64,000 bases of DNA from Echinicola strongylocentroti. GTDB lineage: Bacteria; Bacteroidota; Bacteroidia; Cytophagales; Cyclobacteriaceae. The stretch is taken from contig NZ_CP030041.1 of assembly GCF_003260975.1 (NCBI RefSeq), positions 1,907,001-1,971,000 of the forward strand, written 5' to 3'. The notes under the pieces are model-generated. The model saw nothing but the letters and a program-made list of their open reading frames with translations, had not been told where the DNA came from and searched no databases. This document shows, in pieces, positions 63,601 to 64,000 of the stretch (position 1 is the stretch's first letter; every line of letters starts with the position of its first letter). A program made the translations under genes and the position numbers.

Positions 63601-64000
63601 AACGTTCTTGATCAGCTCCGTGATGGACTTATTTACAGTCTCATTGTTGACGATATCCCCAAATTTCTTGATTACATCAGCAGGCACGTTTATTATAGTC
63701 TCCAGTCCCACTTCGTTCGTATAGGAATACGTTCCATCACCGTTATCCACGAGTGTAGAGGTTGTTTCATCCAATAAGGATTCAATGCTAATCTCTACTA
63801 AATCTCCCTTTTCATTGGTATAGCTAAATGAATCACCGTCATAGTAGACATTCCCTCCATTTTTCTCAATAATCGTTACCAGTTCGTTCAGAATCTCAAC
63901 ATTGTTAATGATCTCGGTAAAATTATTCACAACGTCAGAAGGAACATTTATGATAGTCTCCTCTCCATTCTCATTGGTATACAGGTATGTTCCATTCTCC
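60643..64000 (-). CDS. large repeat-containing surface protein, 5' end outside the window
   Basis: The frame stays open to the right edge, so the gene is partial (at least 1118 codons); an internal GTG at 63930 is not a believable start because similar repeats continue upstream of it. Near the edge are diverged units of about 85 residues (NGTYLYTNENGEETIINVPS, GGNVYYDGDSFSYTNEKGDL). Six near-identical 113-residue units and a partial seventh follow (GTGNPGENGTVGEAGDVYVD, YSHDGTAWTKVGGEGDLITV, GATYVINPDTGEWEQATDG). The unique C-terminus has NNQDIYQMGKIGVGNDIPTE, as in phage tail-fibre-like proteins, and ends NIVFVVKE. An adhesin or structural fibre is inference. Confidence 0.85.
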   Translation of the reverse strand, partial: ENGTYLYTNENGEETIINVPSDVVNNFTEIINNVEILNELVTIIEKNGGNVYYDGDSFSYTNEKGDLVEISIESLLDETTSTLVDNGDGTYSYTNEVGLETIINVPADVIKKFGDIVNNETVNKSITELIKNVGGNVYYDGDNITYADEEGDEHVINIEEIVKEYETVTTLVDNGVGTYTYTSENNTEVSFDVTRSGTGNPGENGTVGEAGDVYVDESTGDVYSHDGTAWTKVGGEGDLITVDEGDPNDNGTPGEAGDVYIDNSTGATYVINPDTGEWEQATDGITVADGKVTHRAVDGTEKSFDVTQSGTGNPGENGTVGEAGDVYVDESTGDVYSHDGTAWTKVGGEGDLITVDEGDPNDNGTPGEAGDVYIDNSTGATYVINPDTGEWEQATDGITVADGKVTHRAVDGTEKSFDVTRSGTGNPGENGTVGEAGDVYVDESTGDVYSHDGTAWTKVGGEGDLITVDEGDPNDNGTPGEAGDVYIDNSTGATYVINPDTGEWEQATDGITVADGKVTHRAVDGTEKSFDVTQSGTGNPGENGTVGEAGDVYVDESTGDVYSHDGTAWTKVGGEGDLITVDEGDPNDNGTPGEAGDVYIDNSTGATYVINPDTGEWEQTTDGITVADGKVTHRAVDGTEKSFDVTRSGTGNPGENGTVGEAGDVYVDESTGDVYSHDGTAWTKVGGEGDLITVDEGDPNDNGTPGEAGDVYIDNSTGATYVINPDTGEWEQATDGITVADGKVTHRAVDGTEKSFDVTQSGTGNPGENGTVGEAGDVYVDESTGDVYSHDGTAWTKVGGEGDLITVDEGDPNDNGTPGEAGDVYIDNSTGATYVINPDTGEWEQTTDGITVADGKVTHRAVDGTEKSFDVTRSGTGNPGENGTVGEAGDVYVDESNGTVYTFVENPDGDLGTDDAAWVQSNVAEPWQVSGTTNKATENNQDIYQMGKIGVGNDIPTERLHVSDGGVKVDDINPTDTEDTYRGTLESAADGQKDRVVVAAADGTLKTLKAMLQKFFFMPSVLIPVNEDQVESGDTFGTIDLYSKYLVQFGTPMVSSANAVEGIPILPADELEYHITWFDEGLFENVQVSEAGVLTYDVIDGAEVNEGSFMNIVFVVKE
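61385..63418 (-). repeat. six tandem 339-bp units inside the surface-protein gene
   Basis: The start of the GTAACATC motif recurs at 61385, 61724, 62063, 62402, 62741, 63080 and 63419, exactly 339 bases apart with no indels. Units differ at only a few bases. Arg and Gln alternate strictly at one codon beside this motif, and Ala or Thr occurs at another (EQATDG/EQTTDG). Confidence 0.95.

Noticed and set aside
61117..63777. An 886-codon open frame on the plus strand, opposite the repeat protein
   Set aside because: The repeat unit is 339 bases, a multiple of three, so one open antisense frame stays open through all units. Its protein has no family pattern, while the minus-strand frame continues into unique sequence with recognisable homology to the pseudogene copy.
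63928..63930. GTG as the start of the large repeat protein
   Set aside because: The same frame continues upstream to the window edge with the same repeat pattern (NGTYLYTNENGEETIINVPS), so the real start lies outside.

Overview
The window reads as a chromosomal segment of a Bacteroidota bacterium, most likely a Cyclobacteriaceae member (Echinicola/Cyclobacterium-like); the genus is inference. The signs are: gldH next to ricT, the folP-cdaA pair, DUF1599 and BT_3928-type genes, Bacteroidota-type -7 promoter elements (TAnnTTTG) before several genes, few Shine-Dalgarno sites, many Cys lipoproteins, and intergenic repeats of a kind common in this phylum.

Layout. 1-7.5 kb: a truncated HsdR_N-like gene, a lipoprotein amidohydrolase, a helix-hairpin-helix protein, hemA, a WG-repeat protein and the floA/nfeD pair. 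7.8-16.3 kb: proS, a Gly/Tyr- and Ser/Arg-rich lipoprotein, an OmpP1/FadL-type barrel, then aroK, BT_3928-type DoxX and DUF1599 on the minus strand, almost back to back with folP-cdaA on the plus strand. 16.3-24.7 kb: kbl and an SDR-type threonine dehydrogenase (threonine to glycine plus acetyl-CoA), an NlpE-like lipoprotein, an ArsC/Spx-like protein, hemL (same heme pathway as hemA), an LpoA-like periplasmic-binding protein and guaA.

24.7-31.2 kb is a compact minus-strand operon that looks like N-acetylgalactosamine or galactosamine use: agaS, two PfkB kinases, a tagatose-bisphosphate-type aldolase, an amidohydrolase and a Tat-exported GH109-like protein. It has a DeoR/AgaR-like operator candidate upstream and a strong terminator downstream. 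31.2-37.7 kb is rich in intergenic repeats around an M42 peptidase, an acyl-CoA carboxylase carboxyltransferase and a Ppx/GppA phosphatase, and holds a possible MITE.

37.7-54.4 kb: an Ldh-family dehydrogenase, OsmC, GDP-mannose and KDO precursor genes (manC, kdsD), recQ, purD, ricT, gldH, a 1330-residue superfamily 1 helicase, an SDR, rlmD and a conserved hypothetical. gldH and the helicase converge, and a perfect 18-bp inverted repeat encodes the same KLEKE C-terminus for both.

54.5-64 kb is the most unusual part: a minus-strand surface-protein locus formed by tandem duplication. Two secreted proteins rich in Asp calcium-type repeats share N- and C-termini but differ inside; the larger carries two related ThuA/amidotransferase-like domains. 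Each follows a copy of a repeat-protein gene. One copy is intact, contains six near-identical 339-bp units and runs off the right edge; the other is an eroded pseudogene. No tRNA, rRNA, CRISPR array, integrase or complete insertion sequence was seen.
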